Assembly: GCF_000425225.1 (NCBI RefSeq)
Contig: NZ_AULJ01000008.1
Location: 164,278 to 228,277 of the forward strand
DNA from: Pontibacillus marinus BH030004 = DSM 16465
GTDB taxonomy: Bacteria > Bacillota > Bacilli > Bacillales > BH030062
Direction: 5' to 3'
DNA length: 64,000 nucleotides
The notes under the pieces were generated by a model. It saw nothing but the letters and a program-made list of their open reading frames with translations. It was not told where the DNA came from and did no database searches. The translations under genes and the position numbers were made by a program. Shown here piece by piece: positions 49,953-60,308 of the stretch. Each line of letters starts with the position of its first letter. Position 1 is the stretch's first letter.

Positions 49953-52520
49953 TTAATATGTTTCAAATACCATCTTCGTTCCATTCTTTAATGGAGTTCC
50001 ACTTTTCGATTTAATGGCATCTGTGATATATAGATAAAATATTGTATCTCCTCGAAGTTTCTCAATTGGTTTGATTGAAACGGTTTTACCATCATTATAC
50101 AATGAGATATCTAGTTCAACTTCTTTTGAATAGATATCTTCTATATATACCGTATTTTCATTAACTGATTTTGGATCAAGTGCTGTATTAAATTGGATAT
50201 CCCAAGTTTTTGTTCTAGATACATTATTTCGTTCTTTTTCTAGTAACCAGCCATCTCCATTTGGCCCAACTTGAACTTCAATCTCTTGCTTATAGCTTCT
50301 ATCTGCTGTTCTTCCTACAATCGTTACAGTACCAGAAGATAATGCTTTTACATTCCCTTTAGAGTCAACGGTTGCAATATCTTCATCTTTGGATCTCCAA
50401 TACACTTTTTTATTGGACGCATCACTAGGGAAGAATTCTGTTTCGATTTGTTTAGTATCTCTTGCTTTTAGTGACATGGAAGAAGGAATTTGAAAGCCTG
50501 ATAACTTTTTATATTCCCCAGCTTCTACACGGACTCTGATCTCTCCACGTTTGCGTTTATCCTGGGTTGTAACGCTTATTGTCGCTCGGCCATTGTTTTT
50601 AGCTGTGATTTCACCTAATTGATTGACTTCTACCACATTTTCATTACTACTAGACCATTTATACACGTGTTGATTCGTAGCATTCATTGGATAAATGTAA
50701 TAGTCTAGTTGATATTCTTGTCCTTCAATCATATCAAGTCCATCATCATCACCACGAATATGAATTTCATCAACGGGTATTGTGACATAGACTGTTATTT
50801 CATCCGTCCATCCACCATCGATAGAGGTAGCTTTTATTGTTGTTTTTCCTTCAGATTCAGCGGTAACAACGCCACGTGGATCGACACTCACGATACCTTC
50901 ATCTTTAGATTCCCATATGATTCGTTTATCTGTCGCATTGAACGGATAAACCTGAGCATTAAGCTTGAAAGAATCGTCTTCCAAACCATCGTCAGTTAGT
51001 ACTCTCTCAAGTGTTAGAACATTTTTAGTTATATCTATTCCTGTAACAGGAACCTTAATTGATACTTCAGCATGATCCGTATATCCACCACTTTTAGTCG
51101 TTACAGTGATGGTTGCTTCATTCTCTGTACTCGAATCAGCTACTGCTGTGATTTCGCCATTTTCATTAACGGTTACGACATCCTCGTTACTTGATGACCA
51201 CACCACATCTTTAGAAATGGCATCAGAAGGGAAGACGGTAGCTTTTAATTGTGTGCTTTCATCTGGTTTTAATTCCACTGTGTGTTGATTTAACTTTACT
51301 CCTGTAACAAACGCAATGTTTACAGAAGTTGGTTTGTGGCGATTGGTATTTGTACCACTACCTAATTGACCATTTTGGTTTCGTCCCCAAGTATAAATGG
51401 TTCCATCTTCTGTCTTAGCAATGGAATATTGATCGCCTGCTGCAACTTCTGCAACATTTTCTAGTTCATAAAGTGGTTCTGGATTAGATACGATTTCTGT
51501 TCGTTGAGATATACCAACTTCACCAAAACTATTATTTCCCCATGCCCAAACTTGTCCACTGCTATCGATTGCTAGATTATGAGCATCTCCTGCAGCAATC
51601 GTTTCTATATTAGACAATCCAGGAACAAGGTAAGGCTTTGCATAATCTCGATCATCTTGGTTACGCTGGTTAAAATCATTCACGCCCCATGACCACACAT
51701 TCCCATTTTCGTCTAAAGCTAAGGAATGAAAACTTCCCGTTGCTATAGATTTAATAGGAGGGAGGCCTTCAACTTCAGAGGGGTTCTTTGTGCTTTCTAA
51801 ACCAGAAGACATTTGGCCGCCCCAGTTTTCTCCCCAGGTCCATACGGTTCCATCTTCATCAAGAGCAAGATTATGACTTCTATAGCTGTTGATCTCTACT
51901 ATATTTTCAAGTCCTAGCACTTGTTCTGCAACTCGTTTGGTTCCTGTTGGAATGTACTGATGCTGCCCTAACTGATCAAACTCGTTGGATCCCCAACTCC
52001 AAACTGTACCATCAGCTTTTAAGGCAACTGAATGCTGATCCCCGGCTTGAATAGCAATGACATTTTTTAAGGTTTGTTCAGTGTATTGGGAGTCTGAACT
52101 ACTTTGCTGATATTCTTTAACCTCTTGTGGAGTTGAATAAGAAAGTTCATGTTCATTATTACCAATTTGCCCCATGTTGTTAGCACCCCAAGCTAGGACT
52201 CTACCAGATTTGGTAATTGCTAAAGAATGTTGTTTACCAGCAGCTAAAGAGACAATATCTTCTTCGTCATGTTCAAAATCTGTAATCTCGATTGGTCTTA
52301 ATTCATATGAGTTTTTCTCGTTACCAAGCTGAGTGAATTCATTCCAACCCCAAGCTAATATCCGTGGATCACCATCTGAATCATCTGTTAGGGCAAGCGT
52401 GTGTCCATTATTTATTGATATGGTTTGCTGGTTGTTATCTGCAGCTTGAACACTTACGAACTGTATCGCACTAACCATGAGTAATCCGATTAGTACTAAC
52501 AGAGAAAATCTTTTATTCAT
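49953..52520 (-). CDS. Exported RCC1 propeller protein with four Big_2 domains and SbsA-type module
   Basis: The 855 residues have a signal peptide (1-27) and seven RCC1 repeats (about 30-395; ILAWGWNEFTQLG, VLAWGANNMGQIG, VWSWGSNEFDQLG and so on), enough for a closed seven-bladed propeller. Four Big_2 domains follow (about 400-750, e.g. VELKPDESTQLKATVFPSDA and ATVDSKGNVKALSSGTVTI). A C-terminal SbsA-type module starts TKTWDIQFNTALDPKSV. ATG 52520 lies 6 bases after GAGGTGA. Big_2 and RCC1 domains suggest surface binding. It is 12 bases behind the LRR gene on the same transcript. Confidence 0.88.
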   Translation of the reverse strand: MNKRFSLLVLIGLLMVSAIQFVSVQAADNNQQTISINNGHTLALTDDSDGDPRILAWGWNEFTQLGNEKNSYELRPIEITDFEHDEEDIVSLAAGKQHSLAITKSGRVLAWGANNMGQIGNNEHELSYSTPQEVKEYQQSSSDSQYTEQTLKNVIAIQAGDQHSVALKADGTVWSWGSNEFDQLGQHQYIPTGTKRVAEQVLGLENIVEINSYRSHNLALDEDGTVWTWGENWGGQMSSGLESTKNPSEVEGLPPIKSIATGSFHSLALDENGNVWSWGVNDFNQRNQDDRDYAKPYLVPGLSNIETIAAGDAHNLAIDSSGQVWAWGNNSFGEVGISQRTEIVSNPEPLYELENVAEVAAGDQYSIAKTEDGTIYTWGRNQNGQLGSGTNTNRHKPTSVNIAFVTGVKLNQHTVELKPDESTQLKATVFPSDAISKDVVWSSSNEDVVTVNENGEITAVADSSTENEATITVTTKSGGYTDHAEVSIKVPVTGIDITKNVLTLERVLTDDGLEDDSFKLNAQVYPFNATDKRIIWESKDEGIVSVDPRGVVTAESEGKTTIKATSIDGGWTDEITVYVTIPVDEIHIRGDDDGLDMIEGQEYQLDYYIYPMNATNQHVYKWSSSNENVVEVNQLGEITAKNNGRATISVTTQDKRKRGEIRVRVEAGEYKKLSGFQIPSSMSLKARDTKQIETEFFPSDASNKKVYWRSKDEDIATVDSKGNVKALSSGTVTIVGRTADRSYKQEIEVQVGPNGDGWLLEKERNNVSRTKTWDIQFNTALDPKSVNENTVYIEDIYSKEVELDISLYNDGKTVSIKPIEKLRGDTIFYLYITDAIKSKSGTPLKNGTKMVFETY

Positions 52521-52532
52521 CCTCAATCACCT

Positions 52533-54947
52533 CTATTCGTAATAAATCTTAGCCTTATTAATATCCTGTTCCGTGTAACCTTTAGGAACATCTGTAGCTC
52601 GGTAATAACCATTACCATCATCGTAAAACCGTATCTTTTCGTCACCAAGTCGGATAAAGATGCTTTGAGTGCTGGATAGATTTAGTCGGTCTTTCTCGAT
52701 TATGATTTCAGAGGAACGATCAACATAATCGAGGACAACCCCACCAACATTTTCAATAGTTAATTCTGCATCATCTTGTTGATTAGGGACCACTGAAAAC
52801 GTCATTTTAACTGGACGCTTTAGATTGGATTCTTTATGATAAAACGATATATCACGCTGAATATATAGTTGATAGGTTTCTCCGTTTTCGTAGCCTCCTG
52901 CAGGTGCTTTTACTTTAAGGTTATCTCCAACACTAGTTACTCGAACTGGAATATTCTCTCCTTCATCATTCATCACTTGTACTTTTCCTGAATAGTGTTT
53001 CGGTTCAGCATTAAATCGAATCGTCCAGGTTTTATCTTTTGCTACATTTCTTTTGTGACCAAAATCAAATATTTGCTGTTCAGCTTGGGGTGAAATAAGA
53101 ACCTGATTTCCGGCTTCACGCAGCGAATCCACTGTTTGTTTTGTGTTGGATTCTCTTGTGATCAAAGCATTATATCTTAGGTCAATAATTCGATCACTTA
53201 CTGAATTATAAGGGTCTGTTAAGTGATCCATTTTCATTAATGAATCAATCGAAGCTATTTGATTATGAGTAGCATATAGACGATCTAGCCTATTTAATCC
53301 TTCAATAGGGGAGAGGTCAGTGATGCTGTTATGAGAGATATCTAAGTTGCTTAATTCATCAAAATATCGAATAAAACTAAGGTCTTCAATTTCATTTCCT
53401 TGAACATATAAGTCTTTTAAATGGTAAAGATTTTTTATGTCTTCTAGAGATCCCAAACCATTACGATTTACATGAAGGGAGTTTAAGCGTGAATGACCAT
53501 CAATTGGCTCTAATGATTCAATGCGGTTATCATCTAGCCAAAGGTCCTCTAAAGTATTTAGGTCTTCTAATGGTGAAATATCTTTTATTTGGTTGTTGCT
53601 TAACTGAAGTTCCTGTAAATCCTTTAATCTTGCTAATGTGTAGATATCTAATATCCCATTATTACTTAAGTTTAAGTGGGTAAGCTTTGTTAAGTCTTGC
53701 AAGAATGCTAAGCTCGTAATCTCATTATTGGATAACCCCAGAACTTTTAGGTTTGTTAAATCTTTCAGCCCCCATAAGTAATCAATTCTATTATTGTTTA
53801 AATACAGTTCTTCCAATTGTGTTAGATCCTGTAACGGGTTGATATTTGATATATCGTTATGAGATAGGAACAGTTTTTCAATATTGGTAAAGTACTTGAT
53901 TGGTTCAATATTTCGAATACCATAGTGCTGTAAGTCTAACGTTCGAATTTGCTCTACATCATTTTTATAGATCGGTGCATCAGATTTGTTTAATTTATCC
54001 CTGATAGCTTCTTCAAAATTAACGTCTTCAAATTTGATGACTGAACTTTTTTGATTGTCTTTTTGCGGTGAATAGCGAACATCAGCATTGTTGTCCTCAA
54101 GGTTTTCTAAAAAGTTCATCGTACGACTTCCTGGATTTAATTCAATGCGGTTCTCTTGTAAATAAAGTTCTAACAAATTCCTTAATTCAAAAAGAGGTGA
54201 GAGATCTTCAATGTCATTTTGTTGTAGCCATAAAGATTGTAATTCATCTAAGTCTTCTAGTGCTGATATATCTTTGATTACATTTGCTTGTAAATGCAGA
54301 CTTGTTAACTCGTCTAATGAGCGTAAAGGTTCAATAGACGTAATCATATTGTGATCGATCCACAAGCTTTTTAATGATGATAAGGATTTAATATGTTCTA
54401 AAGAAGAAATCAAATTATCATTAATATATAAGTTTTCTAGGTTTTTAAGCTCGTTTAAAGGTTCAAGGTCCTCAATTTCATTACTATTTAAGCGTAGAGT
54501 AGTGAGTTTACTTAAATTTGAAAGAGAAGAGATATCGCTTATTTGGTTTGCTGATAAGGATAACGTGTTTAGGTTTGATAAATACCTAAGAGGAAACACT
54601 TGATTGATGTTGTTATTATGTAGATACAACGATTGAAGACCTTCTAATTGGGCAAGAGAAGAAAGGTCTGAAATCGTATTATGAGACAAGTCTAACTCTT
54701 GCAAGTTTTTCATTTGTTCAATCCCATCAAGGTCCGATATCTTATAATTTGATGCATCAAGTTTTGTTATATCATTTAATTGTTGTTGAGTAAGGTCTTC
54801 CTGATCTATATGTAATTGATCCAAAACAGCTTTCTTAAGTCCCTCATCTGAAAATAACTCCTCAGCTTGAATGCTTGGAGAGCAGACTAAAAGAAAGGCA
54901 ATAAAACTCGTGATAAAAAGTAGACGATAGTTATGTAGTTGCTTCAC
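52533..54947 (-). CDS. Exported leucine-rich-repeat protein with SbsA-type module
   Basis: The 804 residues have a signal peptide (about 1-29) and two internalin-like blocks of 22-residue repeats: about ten in residues 50-275 (LQELDLSHNTISDLSSL) and about eleven in residues 325-590 (LEELYLNNNRIDYLWGL). A linker lies between them, then an SbsA-type module (about 640-735, KDKTWTIRFNAEPKHYSGK) and a short C-terminal domain. Both LRR blocks begin with a similar segment (EGLKKAVLDQL / EEAIRDKLNK), which suggests duplication. Start GTG 54947 follows GAGGTGA. LRR arrays normally bind proteins. No cell-wall sorting signal is seen. Confidence 0.9.
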   Translation of the reverse strand: MKQLHNYRLLFITSFIAFLLVCSPSIQAEELFSDEGLKKAVLDQLHIDQEDLTQQQLNDITKLDASNYKISDLDGIEQMKNLQELDLSHNTISDLSSLAQLEGLQSLYLHNNNINQVFPLRYLSNLNTLSLSANQISDISSLSNLSKLTTLRLNSNEIEDLEPLNELKNLENLYINDNLISSLEHIKSLSSLKSLWIDHNMITSIEPLRSLDELTSLHLQANVIKDISALEDLDELQSLWLQQNDIEDLSPLFELRNLLELYLQENRIELNPGSRTMNFLENLEDNNADVRYSPQKDNQKSSVIKFEDVNFEEAIRDKLNKSDAPIYKNDVEQIRTLDLQHYGIRNIEPIKYFTNIEKLFLSHNDISNINPLQDLTQLEELYLNNNRIDYLWGLKDLTNLKVLGLSNNEITSLAFLQDLTKLTHLNLSNNGILDIYTLARLKDLQELQLSNNQIKDISPLEDLNTLEDLWLDDNRIESLEPIDGHSRLNSLHVNRNGLGSLEDIKNLYHLKDLYVQGNEIEDLSFIRYFDELSNLDISHNSITDLSPIEGLNRLDRLYATHNQIASIDSLMKMDHLTDPYNSVSDRIIDLRYNALITRESNTKQTVDSLREAGNQVLISPQAEQQIFDFGHKRNVAKDKTWTIRFNAEPKHYSGKVQVMNDEGENIPVRVTSVGDNLKVKAPAGGYENGETYQLYIQRDISFYHKESNLKRPVKMTFSVVPNQQDDAELTIENVGGVVLDYVDRSSEIIIEKDRLNLSSTQSIFIRLGDEKIRFYDDGNGYYRATDVPKGYTEQDINKAKIYYE

Positions 54948-54974
54948 GAAAGTTCACCTCATTAAAATATCTAA

Positions 54975-55004
54975 ATTATGCACATCTCTCTCTTATATCG
55001 GCAA
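54975..55004 (-). promoter_or_regulatory. Promoter of the LRR-RCC1 operon
   Basis: On the minus strand TTGCCG, 18-base spacer, CATAAT, about 28 bases before the GTG start. Confidence 0.55.
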
Positions 55005-55035
55005 AATAAGGGAGAAACATAAATGAAGTTTGGTA

Positions 55036-55070
55036 TAAAAAAATCCCTCTCTGCTATTGCAGAAAGGGAA
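55036..55070 (-). terminator. Terminator of the S41 protease gene
   Basis: CCCTTTCTGC / GCAGAGAGGG on the minus strand followed by ATTTTTT. It separates the protease gene from the LRR operon. Confidence 0.9.
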
Positions 55071-55077
55071 GTAGTTA

Positions 55078-56436
55078 TTATTCAACGTCAACGGGTTGCA
55101 TGACGCCTTGATTTGATGTTTTGCCGTCATTGTTTTCCCATCCAGGATGAATCATGATCATATAATCTTTATCAGAAGATAAGTCATCTTTAGGATCTAA
55201 TAACAAAGTGTCTTCATCTTCTGAAGTAAGGCTGAATTCGACTTTTTTACCGCCAAGCTCAATTAATTCAACAGACGACTTCACTGATTGAGCTTTGACA
55301 GGACTGCTTAATTGAATTTCGAAAGTTTTGGAAGGAGAGACTCGATCTTCTTCAAACGTTTTATAATCATTAGACTCTACTAATGCAACTCTATGAGCAT
55401 CTGCCAAAGGTTGTTCTGAGTTGATATCAGGTTTGATCCCAACATCTTGAATTTTATTATGATCAGGTGTGAAAAAGCGTGCTGTAGATAATTTAACAGC
55501 CCCGCCATCTGGTAGAGTTAACAATTCTTGTAGCAATCCTTTACCGAATGTTGTTGTACCATATAGAGTAGCAGCATCGTTATCTTGCAAGGCACCTGCA
55601 ACGATTTCGGAGGCACTTGCACTATTCTCGTTAACTAATAGTGAAACGGGTTTATCAAACGCATAATCCTGCTGAATCGAATTAAAGGTGAGTTCACTGT
55701 TTCGATATTCAGCAATTATAGCATTTGACACGCTTGGGAAGAAGCCAAGAACTTGTTGAGAGGCAGTCAAATAACCACCAGGGTTGTTTCGTACATCGAT
55801 AATCCATTGCTCAACTCCCTCTAAGTCTGATGCTACATCGTTCAATTCAGATGCTGTTTTTTGACTGAAGGTATATAATTGAACATATCCAATATTCCCT
55901 CCTAAACGCTCACCTTCTACGGAAGGAAGTTGGATTTGTTTTCTTTGAACAGTAACATCATTTAATTCCGCATCTTGTAAAACCGTTAAGTCAACAGAAG
56001 TACCTTCTTCACCTTTAATATAGGTTACAGCTTCTTCGATTGACTTTTCTTTTAAGGAGGTACCGTCTGCCGATAGAATAATATCGCCTGAGTGAAGACC
56101 AGCCTGTTTAGCGGGACTATCTTCAAACACACGGTTAAGTAGAATTCCTTCTTCAACCTTTTCAATACCTACTCCAATTCCTACGAATTTTTGATTGATG
56201 CTGTCCTTGAAGGTTTGATATTCATCTTTAGTGAAATAGGTAGAGTATGGGTCAAGTTGGTCAAATATGGTGTCTAAATCCTGTTCTAATAAGGAAGGAT
56301 CGACTTCATCTACGTAGTAATCCTCTATGTATGACTTTACAGTGTCCTCATTAGCAGCCTGAATGGTTGGAGTAGACAAAGTAACGATTAATGTCGCTGG
56401 TATAAATAGGGTGGATATCAATTTCTTTCCGATCAT
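55078..56436 (-). CDS. Exported S41 (CtpA-type) protease with SbsA-type module
   Basis: The 452 residues have a signal peptide (1-27), an S41 N-terminal helix region and a PDZ domain (about 85-165, LNRVFEDSPAKQAGLHSGDIILSADG). The catalytic core has Ser in ENSASASEIVAGALQD and Lys in GKGLLQELLTLPDG. The C-terminal SbsA-type module (about 355-452, SKTFEIQLSSPVKAQSV) is divergent. ATG 56436 follows AAGGGAG at 9 bases. CtpA proteases trim exported proteins. A processing role for the neighbouring exoproteins is inference; the fused module could bring it to them. Confidence 0.9.
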   Translation of the reverse strand: MIGKKLISTLFIPATLIVTLSTPTIQAANEDTVKSYIEDYYVDEVDPSLLEQDLDTIFDQLDPYSTYFTKDEYQTFKDSINQKFVGIGVGIEKVEEGILLNRVFEDSPAKQAGLHSGDIILSADGTSLKEKSIEEAVTYIKGEEGTSVDLTVLQDAELNDVTVQRKQIQLPSVEGERLGGNIGYVQLYTFSQKTASELNDVASDLEGVEQWIIDVRNNPGGYLTASQQVLGFFPSVSNAIIAEYRNSELTFNSIQQDYAFDKPVSLLVNENSASASEIVAGALQDNDAATLYGTTTFGKGLLQELLTLPDGGAVKLSTARFFTPDHNKIQDVGIKPDINSEQPLADAHRVALVESNDYKTFEEDRVSPSKTFEIQLSSPVKAQSVKSSVELIELGGKKVEFSLTSEDEDTLLLDPKDDLSSDKDYMIMIHPGWENNDGKTSNQGVMQPVDVE

Positions 56437-56712
56437 GTAATAAAACTCCCTTTGAAGTAGCATTTCTATCAGTATATCATGACAATAGAGTACGATTTAA
56501 GGATTGTTTTCAAAAAATTGTTAAGAAAAGATTCATATGGTGATGATTTCACAACATAGAGGAATAGCCTTTTTAATGAAAGTTTTGATATGATAAGTTA
56601 TAAAATTAGTAAATTAATGAAGGAATAGAATAAACTTTTCCGATTTAAATTGGAGAAGACCCTTTACAAGCAACGTTTTTGAGCCTTAAGATATTATAGG
56701 GAGGTTGGTGTC

Positions 56713-56955
56713 ATGAAAAAGAAAAAGGTAAGTGTTTCTGTAGAAGAGGACTTATTTAATAAAATAGAGCAAAAGACAGAAGAACTTGGTATTAGTAAAA
56801 GTGCTTTTATCTCCTTTTCGACAAGCTTCTTTCTTCATCAATTAGAACATACTGAACTTGCAGCTGGAGATCGCGATGTGAATGTCTATGAATTGATTAA
56901 AAGTAACATCGAAGCTCAGCAAGAAGCAAAAGAAATGAGTAAAAACTCCAAATAA
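56713..56955 (+). CDS. Ribbon-helix-helix (CopG-like) small protein
   Basis: The 80 residues start KKKKVSVSVEEDLFNKIEQKTEELGISKSAFISFSTSFFL, the strand-helix-helix pattern of RHH DNA-binding dimers, with an acidic tail. ATG follows GGGAGGTTGGTGTC. It stands alone between the S41 protease and slaP, transcribed toward slaP. A regulatory role for the exoprotein or secretion genes is possible but nothing in the sequence proves it. Confidence 0.78.
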   Translation: MKKKKVSVSVEEDLFNKIEQKTEELGISKSAFISFSTSFFLHQLEHTELAAGDRDVNVYELIKSNIEAQQEAKEMSKNSK

Positions 56956-56978
56956 TTCACATAAACATTTTACTAGAC

Positions 56979-57016
56979 ATAAAAAGTGCCATTCCTAACG
57001 GAATGGCACTTTTTTA
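56979..57016. terminator. Bidirectional terminator between the RHH gene and slaP
   Basis: AAGTGCCATTCC / GGAATGGCACTT with loop TAAC, T-run and A-run on both sides. This convergent gap is short and has no repeat array. Confidence 0.95.
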
Positions 57017-57019
57017 ATA

Positions 57020-57928
57020 TTACTGTTTTGGATAAGCCTTCCAATTGCTAAGATCAATTTCTTCTTTATCAATCATAGCGCGAGGGAAGATGAAGGTCCA
57101 AGGTTTACTTGTGTTTGCTTTCACCTCAAAATCTTCTAACTGGAATCCACCTTTTGCAATGACTTCACCTGAAGCATCTTCAACATGTAAAGGTAATTGT
57201 TGGAGATTAATGCTTTTCTCGCTACCATTTCGAATTAACATAGTTACATGAAGATCTCCGTTATCATTTTGAACGGCTTTTAACCCTAAGAAGTTCACTT
57301 CACCAGATTTCGGTGGTTCTAATGATTCAGTGAATTTCTGTAAGGATTCTATTTCCTCATTTGCCATTGATTTCTGCCAGCTATCAGCCAGGTCAAGTGA
57401 GTGCTTTTGAGCGGGCTTCTTTAATTCAAAGGCTAGCTTCCACCCTTCAGCCGGAATGTCTTCAAGTGGAACAAATAGATCATTCTCTCCAAATATAAAG
57501 ATAAATGGACGACTAGAGCGAGCAGGAAGCTCACCAAGCTTGGAAAGATCAAACTCTTTACGTCCTAGCTTAGTGCCGTTTTCATCAATAAGTAAAACGG
57601 TCGTGTTGTTGAAATTGATCTTTTTGCTTAGTGAGTTTCGAACAAAAGCTCCAACAGCTGCTTGGTTTTCAAGTTTATTAAGTTCAAATCCTCCTAGAGA
57701 AATCTGGTTAGGTTTTAAAGGAGGATGTTCATTATTCATAAATCGATAAACATACATTTGTTCTTCATCAAGTTTCCATGAAGGATGAAGGGATAATTCT
57801 GTTTCAACCTCTTCATTTGAAGATTCTTCTTGTACTTCATCTAATAATTCATCTGCACTTACTGTAGAATCATTTGTGCGAATTTCTTGTTTTTGTTCTT
57901 GTTTTTTTCGCTTAAAAGGGTTAAACAT
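57020..57928 (-). CDS. slaP: Accessory Sec S-layer assembly protein SlaP
   Basis: The 302 residues are cytoplasmic with no signal peptide. A charged N-terminus (NPFKRKKQEQKQE) is followed by two related SLAP domains of about 110 residues, each with the beta-rich pattern seen in SLAP_DUP: LKPNQISLGGFELNKLENQAAVGAFVRNSLSK in the first and EVNFLGLKAVQNDNGDLHVTMLIRNGSEK in the second, each ending in a PFIFIFG/PWTFIFP segment. In B. anthracis SlaP and SecA2 are both needed for export of S-layer proteins. It starts 13 bases after secA2 with AGGAGGATC before ATG. Confidence 0.9.
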   Translation of the reverse strand: MFNPFKRKKQEQKQEIRTNDSTVSADELLDEVQEESSNEEVETELSLHPSWKLDEEQMYVYRFMNNEHPPLKPNQISLGGFELNKLENQAAVGAFVRNSLSKKINFNNTTVLLIDENGTKLGRKEFDLSKLGELPARSSRPFIFIFGENDLFVPLEDIPAEGWKLAFELKKPAQKHSLDLADSWQKSMANEEIESLQKFTESLEPPKSGEVNFLGLKAVQNDNGDLHVTMLIRNGSEKSINLQQLPLHVEDASGEVIAKGGFQLEDFEVKANTSKPWTFIFPRAMIDKEEIDLSNWKAYPKQ

Positions 57929-57941
57929 ATGCTAGATCCTC

Positions 57942-60308
57942 CTACTTCTTTTTATTCCGAATGGCTTGTACGAAGCGAGCTAGTTGTAATACCATCTCTC
58001 TTTTCATTTCATGCATGGTATGTTCAAACACATCTAGTCCTTCATTTTGATAGAGGCGTAGCGGATCTTCTTGTTGATATTGTCGCATGCCAATACCTTC
58101 TCGTAGCCTATTCATCATTTCGAGGTGACGAATGTACTGACGATCAATGGTAGTAATGGCAACTTGCTTTAATCGGGATTGCAGCATTACATTTTTACCA
58201 AGTTTCTCAACTTGCTCCGTGTACCCATCAATAACTTTCTGTACATAATCTTGTACTTCTGTAATATCTTCAAACTTCTTCTCAGCAAGCTTTGTCTCAA
58301 CTATCGGTGCTGCTCTATTAATTTCAGTTTCTAACCGTTCAAGGTTCCATTTTTCAGGAACAATTGTTTCAGGGCATTCTCTTTCGATTAGATTATGAAT
58401 GTAATCGGAAAGATAAGGAATAACAAGCTCAAGAGCCTGGTTAGTTTCTAGGAATTGATTACGCAAGTTATAGATGACCTCACGTTGATCGTTAATAACA
58501 TCATCTAATTTCAGGTTAAATTCACGGATGTTAAAGTTACTACCTTCAGAAATTCTCTGCACTGTATCGATGAACTTATGGATGTCTTTATTCGTAACAA
58601 GACCATCCTCATCTGTTTTGATATTCTTCATTTTTCGTTCTGTTTCTTCTTCAGCGAAACGATGGAGCATTTCATCTTCCATAGAGATGACAAATTGTGT
58701 AGAACCTGGGTCACCTTGACGACCGGAACGTCCTTTTAACTGATTGTCGATACGACGTGATTCATGTCGCTCAGTACCAAGAACATGAAGCCCGCCAAGT
58801 TCAGCTACACCTTCACCAAGCATAATGTCAGTTCCGCGACCTGCCATATTTGTAGCAATTGTAATTTGTCCTTTTTGACCGGCAAGAGAAATCAAGCGTA
58901 CTTCCTGTTCAATACTTTTCGCATTTAACAGCTCATAAGGAATACCAGCTTCATCTAAGTAGTTGGCAATCGTTTCTGATTGAAGAATGGAAGTGGTACC
59001 AATTAAGATTGGTTGCCCTTTAGAGTGGCGTTCCTTAACTTCTTCTACCATAGACCTGTATTTTTGATCTTTTGTTAGATAAATACGGTCAGTTAGGTCT
59101 TCTCGGATAACAGGTTTGTTTGTTGGAATTTGAATAACTTCCATATTGTATGTGTGTTGAAATTCTTTTTCTTCAGTTTTAGCTGTCCCTGTCATTCCAG
59201 ATAGGATCGGGTACTGTCTAAAGTAGTTCTGAATGGTGATATTTGCTTGTGTTTTATTTTCTTCTGTTATTTCTAAGCCTTCTTTAGCTTCAATTGCCTG
59301 GTGAAGACCATCAGATAGTGTACGACCTTCCATCATACGACCAGTAAACATATCAATCAACTTCACTTCACCCTGGTCGACAATATAATCCACATCACGC
59401 TCGAACATTACACGTGCGCGTACTGCTTGGATCATATAATGGTATAGGGTTTGGTGTTCTAAATCGAATAAATTATCAATTCCAAAAGCACGCTCTACTT
59501 TTGTAATACCAGGTTCATTTAAATTAGTAGATCGAGTTGTTTGATCATAAGTATAATCTTCTTCAGCTTTAAATGATTTAGCTAATTTCGAACAAACGCG
59601 ATGCAGCTGTGCACTCGCCATTTGTTTTCCAGCTATAATTAAAGGGGTTTTTGCCTCATCGATTAATACACTATCAATTTCATCTATAATGGCATAATGG
59701 TATGGGCGCTGGACACGTTGGTTTGGCTGCTGTGCCATATTATCTCTTAAATAGTCAAAACCAAACTCTGTACCAAGACCATATGTGATATCAGCTTCAT
59801 AGGCTTTCTTCTTTTCTGCAGGGGAAATCTGCGGGACATTTAATCCTACAGTTAAACCTAAGAATTCATGAATAGGTCCAATATGTTCAAAGTCACGACG
59901 AGCTAAGTATTCATTAACTGTAATTACGTGAACACCTTTACCTTCAAGAGCACGTAAGTAACTTGGAAGGGAAGCTACAAGCGTTTTACCTTCACCTGTG
60001 GCCATTTCAGATATATTTCCGTCAAATAACGCAAGTCCACCTATTAACTGGACATCGAAATGACGCATACCCAAGATACGTTTTGAAGCTTCACGAACAA
60101 CTGCAAAGGCTTCTTCACGAATTGATTCAATAGATTGACCTTCTGCTAATCTATGTTTAAATTCTTCCGTTTTATTTTGTAATTCTTCATTTGTAAGCTT
60201 TTCAAAGCCAGGTTCTAGTTCATTGATGTATTCTACTGCTTTTTTATAGGGTTTAAGCTGCTTTTCAACTTTACGATCCCCATATTTTTGCTTTACGGTT
60301 TCAAGCAT
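57942..60308 (-). CDS. secA2: Accessory Sec translocase ATPase SecA2
   Basis: The 788-residue SecA has MRHFDVQLIGGLALFDGNISEMATGEGKTL (Walker A), IDEIDSVLIDEAKTPLI (DEAD-like box), SGMTGTAKTEEKEF, and the DESA-type ending of motifs in TNMAGRGTDIMLGEGV and QLKGRSGRQGDPG. It lacks the C-terminal zinc-binding tail of housekeeping SecA and is about 50 residues shorter, as typical for SecA2. It drives export of a subset of proteins, with SlaP encoded next to it. The surrounding exoprotein genes are the likely clients (inference). Confidence 0.93.
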   Translation of the reverse strand: MLETVKQKYGDRKVEKQLKPYKKAVEYINELEPGFEKLTNEELQNKTEEFKHRLAEGQSIESIREEAFAVVREASKRILGMRHFDVQLIGGLALFDGNISEMATGEGKTLVASLPSYLRALEGKGVHVITVNEYLARRDFEHIGPIHEFLGLTVGLNVPQISPAEKKKAYEADITYGLGTEFGFDYLRDNMAQQPNQRVQRPYHYAIIDEIDSVLIDEAKTPLIIAGKQMASAQLHRVCSKLAKSFKAEEDYTYDQTTRSTNLNEPGITKVERAFGIDNLFDLEHQTLYHYMIQAVRARVMFERDVDYIVDQGEVKLIDMFTGRMMEGRTLSDGLHQAIEAKEGLEITEENKTQANITIQNYFRQYPILSGMTGTAKTEEKEFQHTYNMEVIQIPTNKPVIREDLTDRIYLTKDQKYRSMVEEVKERHSKGQPILIGTTSILQSETIANYLDEAGIPYELLNAKSIEQEVRLISLAGQKGQITIATNMAGRGTDIMLGEGVAELGGLHVLGTERHESRRIDNQLKGRSGRQGDPGSTQFVISMEDEMLHRFAEEETERKMKNIKTDEDGLVTNKDIHKFIDTVQRISEGSNFNIREFNLKLDDVINDQREVIYNLRNQFLETNQALELVIPYLSDYIHNLIERECPETIVPEKWNLERLETEINRAAPIVETKLAEKKFEDITEVQDYVQKVIDGYTEQVEKLGKNVMLQSRLKQVAITTIDRQYIRHLEMMNRLREGIGMRQYQQEDPLRLYQNEGLDVFEHTMHEMKREMVLQLARFVQAIRNKKK

